Shown one piece after another: positions 63,195-64,000 of a stretch of 64,000 bases of DNA. Position numbers and translations under genes: made by a program. Under the pieces are notes generated by a model. That model made no database searches and was not told where the DNA came from. It saw nothing but the letters and a program-made list of their open reading frames with translations. This stretch comes from Hydrogenophaga sp. IBVHS2 (GTDB lineage Bacteria; Pseudomonadota; Gammaproteobacteria; Burkholderiales; Burkholderiaceae_C), in NCBI RefSeq assembly GCF_002127215.1, contig NZ_NFUT01000003.1, positions 1-64,000 of the forward strand. The letters are read 5' to 3'. Numbering within the stretch: position 1 is the first letter of the stretch; every line of letters begins with the position of its first letter.

Positions 63195-64000
63195 ATGACC
63201 GACACCGTGAACCAGCCCGGCCTGGCATCCCTGGCCAAATCGTTCGAGCCCGCCCCGCTGGAGGCCCGCTGGGGCCCTGAATGGGAACGCCGCGGCTACG
63301 GCCGCGCCGGCCACCGGGGCACGGGCGAGCCGAAGGCCGGGCAGCCGGGATTCGCCATCCAGCTGCCGCCGCCCAACGTCACCGGCACGCTGCACATGGG
63401 TCATGCGTTCAACCAGACCATCATGGACAGCCTCACCCGCTACCACCGCATGCTGGGCGCCAACACGGTCTGGGTGCCGGGCACCGACCACGCCGGCATC
63501 GCCACCCAGATCGTGGTGGAGCGCCAGCTGCAGGAACAGGGCATCACCCGCCACGACCTCGGCCGTGAAGCCTTCACCGCCAAGGTGTGGGAGTGGAAGG
63601 AAAAGAGCGGCAACACCATCACCACCCAGATGCGCCGCATGGGCGACAGCGTGGACTGGAGCCGCGAGTACTTCACCATGGACGAGAAGCTCTCGTCGGT
63701 GGTGACCGACACCTTCGTGCGCCTGTACCAGCAGGGGCTGATCTACCGCGGCAAGCGGCTGGTGAACTGGGATCCGGTGCTCAAGACCGCGGTGAGCGAC
63801 CTCGAGGTGGAGAGCGAGGAAGAAGACGGCTTCCTGTGGCACATCAGCTACCCGCTGGCCGACGGCTCGGGCGCCCTCACCGTGGCCACCACCCGGCCCG
63901 AGACCCTGCTGGGCGATGTGGCTGTCATGGTCCACCCCGAGGACGAGCGCTACACCCACCTGATCGGCCAGCAGGTGGTGCTGCCGCTGTGCAACCGCAC
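63195..64000 (+). CDS. valS: Valyl-tRNA synthetase (5' part, runs off the window)
   Basis: The first 268 codons are visible and open to the last base. The HIGH motif is in [37 protein letters not shown] and [21 protein letters not shown] (start of the editing domain) identify ValRS. Start at the ATG at 63195. A TAAAAT box at 63125-63130 may be its -10, with a leader near 60 nt. Confidence 0.96.
   Translation, partial: MTDTVNQPGLASLAKSFEPAPLEARWGPEWERRGYGRAGHRGTGEPKAGQPGFAIQLPPPNVTGTLHMGHAFNQTIMDSLTRYHRMLGANTVWVPGTDHAGIATQIVVERQLQEQGITRHDLGREAFTAKVWEWKEKSGNTITTQMRRMGDSVDWSREYFTMDEKLSSVVTDTFVRLYQQGLIYRGKRLVNWDPVLKTAVSDLEVESEEEDGFLWHISYPLADGSGALTVATTRPETLLGDVAVMVHPEDERYTHLIGQQVVLPLCNR

Overview
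This window looks like the chromosome of a high-GC betaproteobacterium of the order Burkholderiales, most likely Comamonadaceae. That placement is inferred from codon use, from the gene blocks crp-like/ftsK/lolA/rarA, trxB/rpmB/rpmG/desaturase and ribF/ileS/lspA, and from a dispersed TTCGACAGGCTCAGCC-type repeat. No rRNA, tRNA or CRISPR array is visible.

Bases 1 to about 10,968 are an accessory island of visibly lower GC, inserted inside rarA. At the left edge is the last 28 codons of an IS3-family transposase and the terminal repeat of that IS. The IS abuts, and supplies the stop codon of, a NACHT-type NTPase with a pentapeptide-like tail (minus strand). About 490 bp away, divergently transcribed, is a Lon-like AAA+ ATPase without a protease domain. 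Facing it is a tightly coupled four-gene recombination module: three tyrosine recombinases (456, 672 and 796 aa) and a small HTH/coiled-coil protein. The middle recombinase has lost two catalytic residues. The module ends at a core-like inverted repeat exactly where rarA is cut after residue 244, so RarA keeps its AAA+ motifs but loses its C-terminal domains. The other end of the island and the rest of rarA lie beyond base 1. The architecture recalls RIT, Tn554 and other multi-recombinase elements that carry defence cargo, and the NACHT/AAA+ pair is the best candidate here for an undescribed defence system.

From 10,948 to the end the window is core chromosome. Blocks are: division and envelope genes (rarA fragment, lolA, ftsK, a Crp/Fnr regulator); trxB and ribosomal proteins L28 and L33; a desaturase, rsmB, prfC and purN; a two-gene acyl-CoA dehydrogenase operon; an HNH endonuclease starting with TTG; ribF-ileS-lspA; an aminotransferase, a quinone oxidoreductase, two EamA transporters and an unusual SDR; a GspE-like ATPase, spermidine-synthase-like protein and tatD; a META-domain lipoprotein; a hypothetical gene apparently frameshifted at a G8 tract; lolDC, recJ, an AlgR/LytTR two-component pair and argH; an alpha/beta hydrolase, alpha-hydroxy acid oxidase and DNA polymerase IV; an extracytoplasmic-function sigma cluster with an exported truncated hemoglobin and a cupredoxin; a sulfide-sensor/YeeE operon; queF, a prolyl-4-hydroxylase-like enzyme and yaaA; an aromatic-degradation operon; and the start of valS.

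A window-wide pattern is that many genes without a Shine-Dalgarno sequence have a -10-like hexamer (often GATAAT, GACAAT or CACAAT) ending 6 to 8 nt before the start codon, as expected for leaderless mRNAs. Two strong palindromic operators were found: one beside the sulfide-sensor promoter and one over the aromatic operon promoter.
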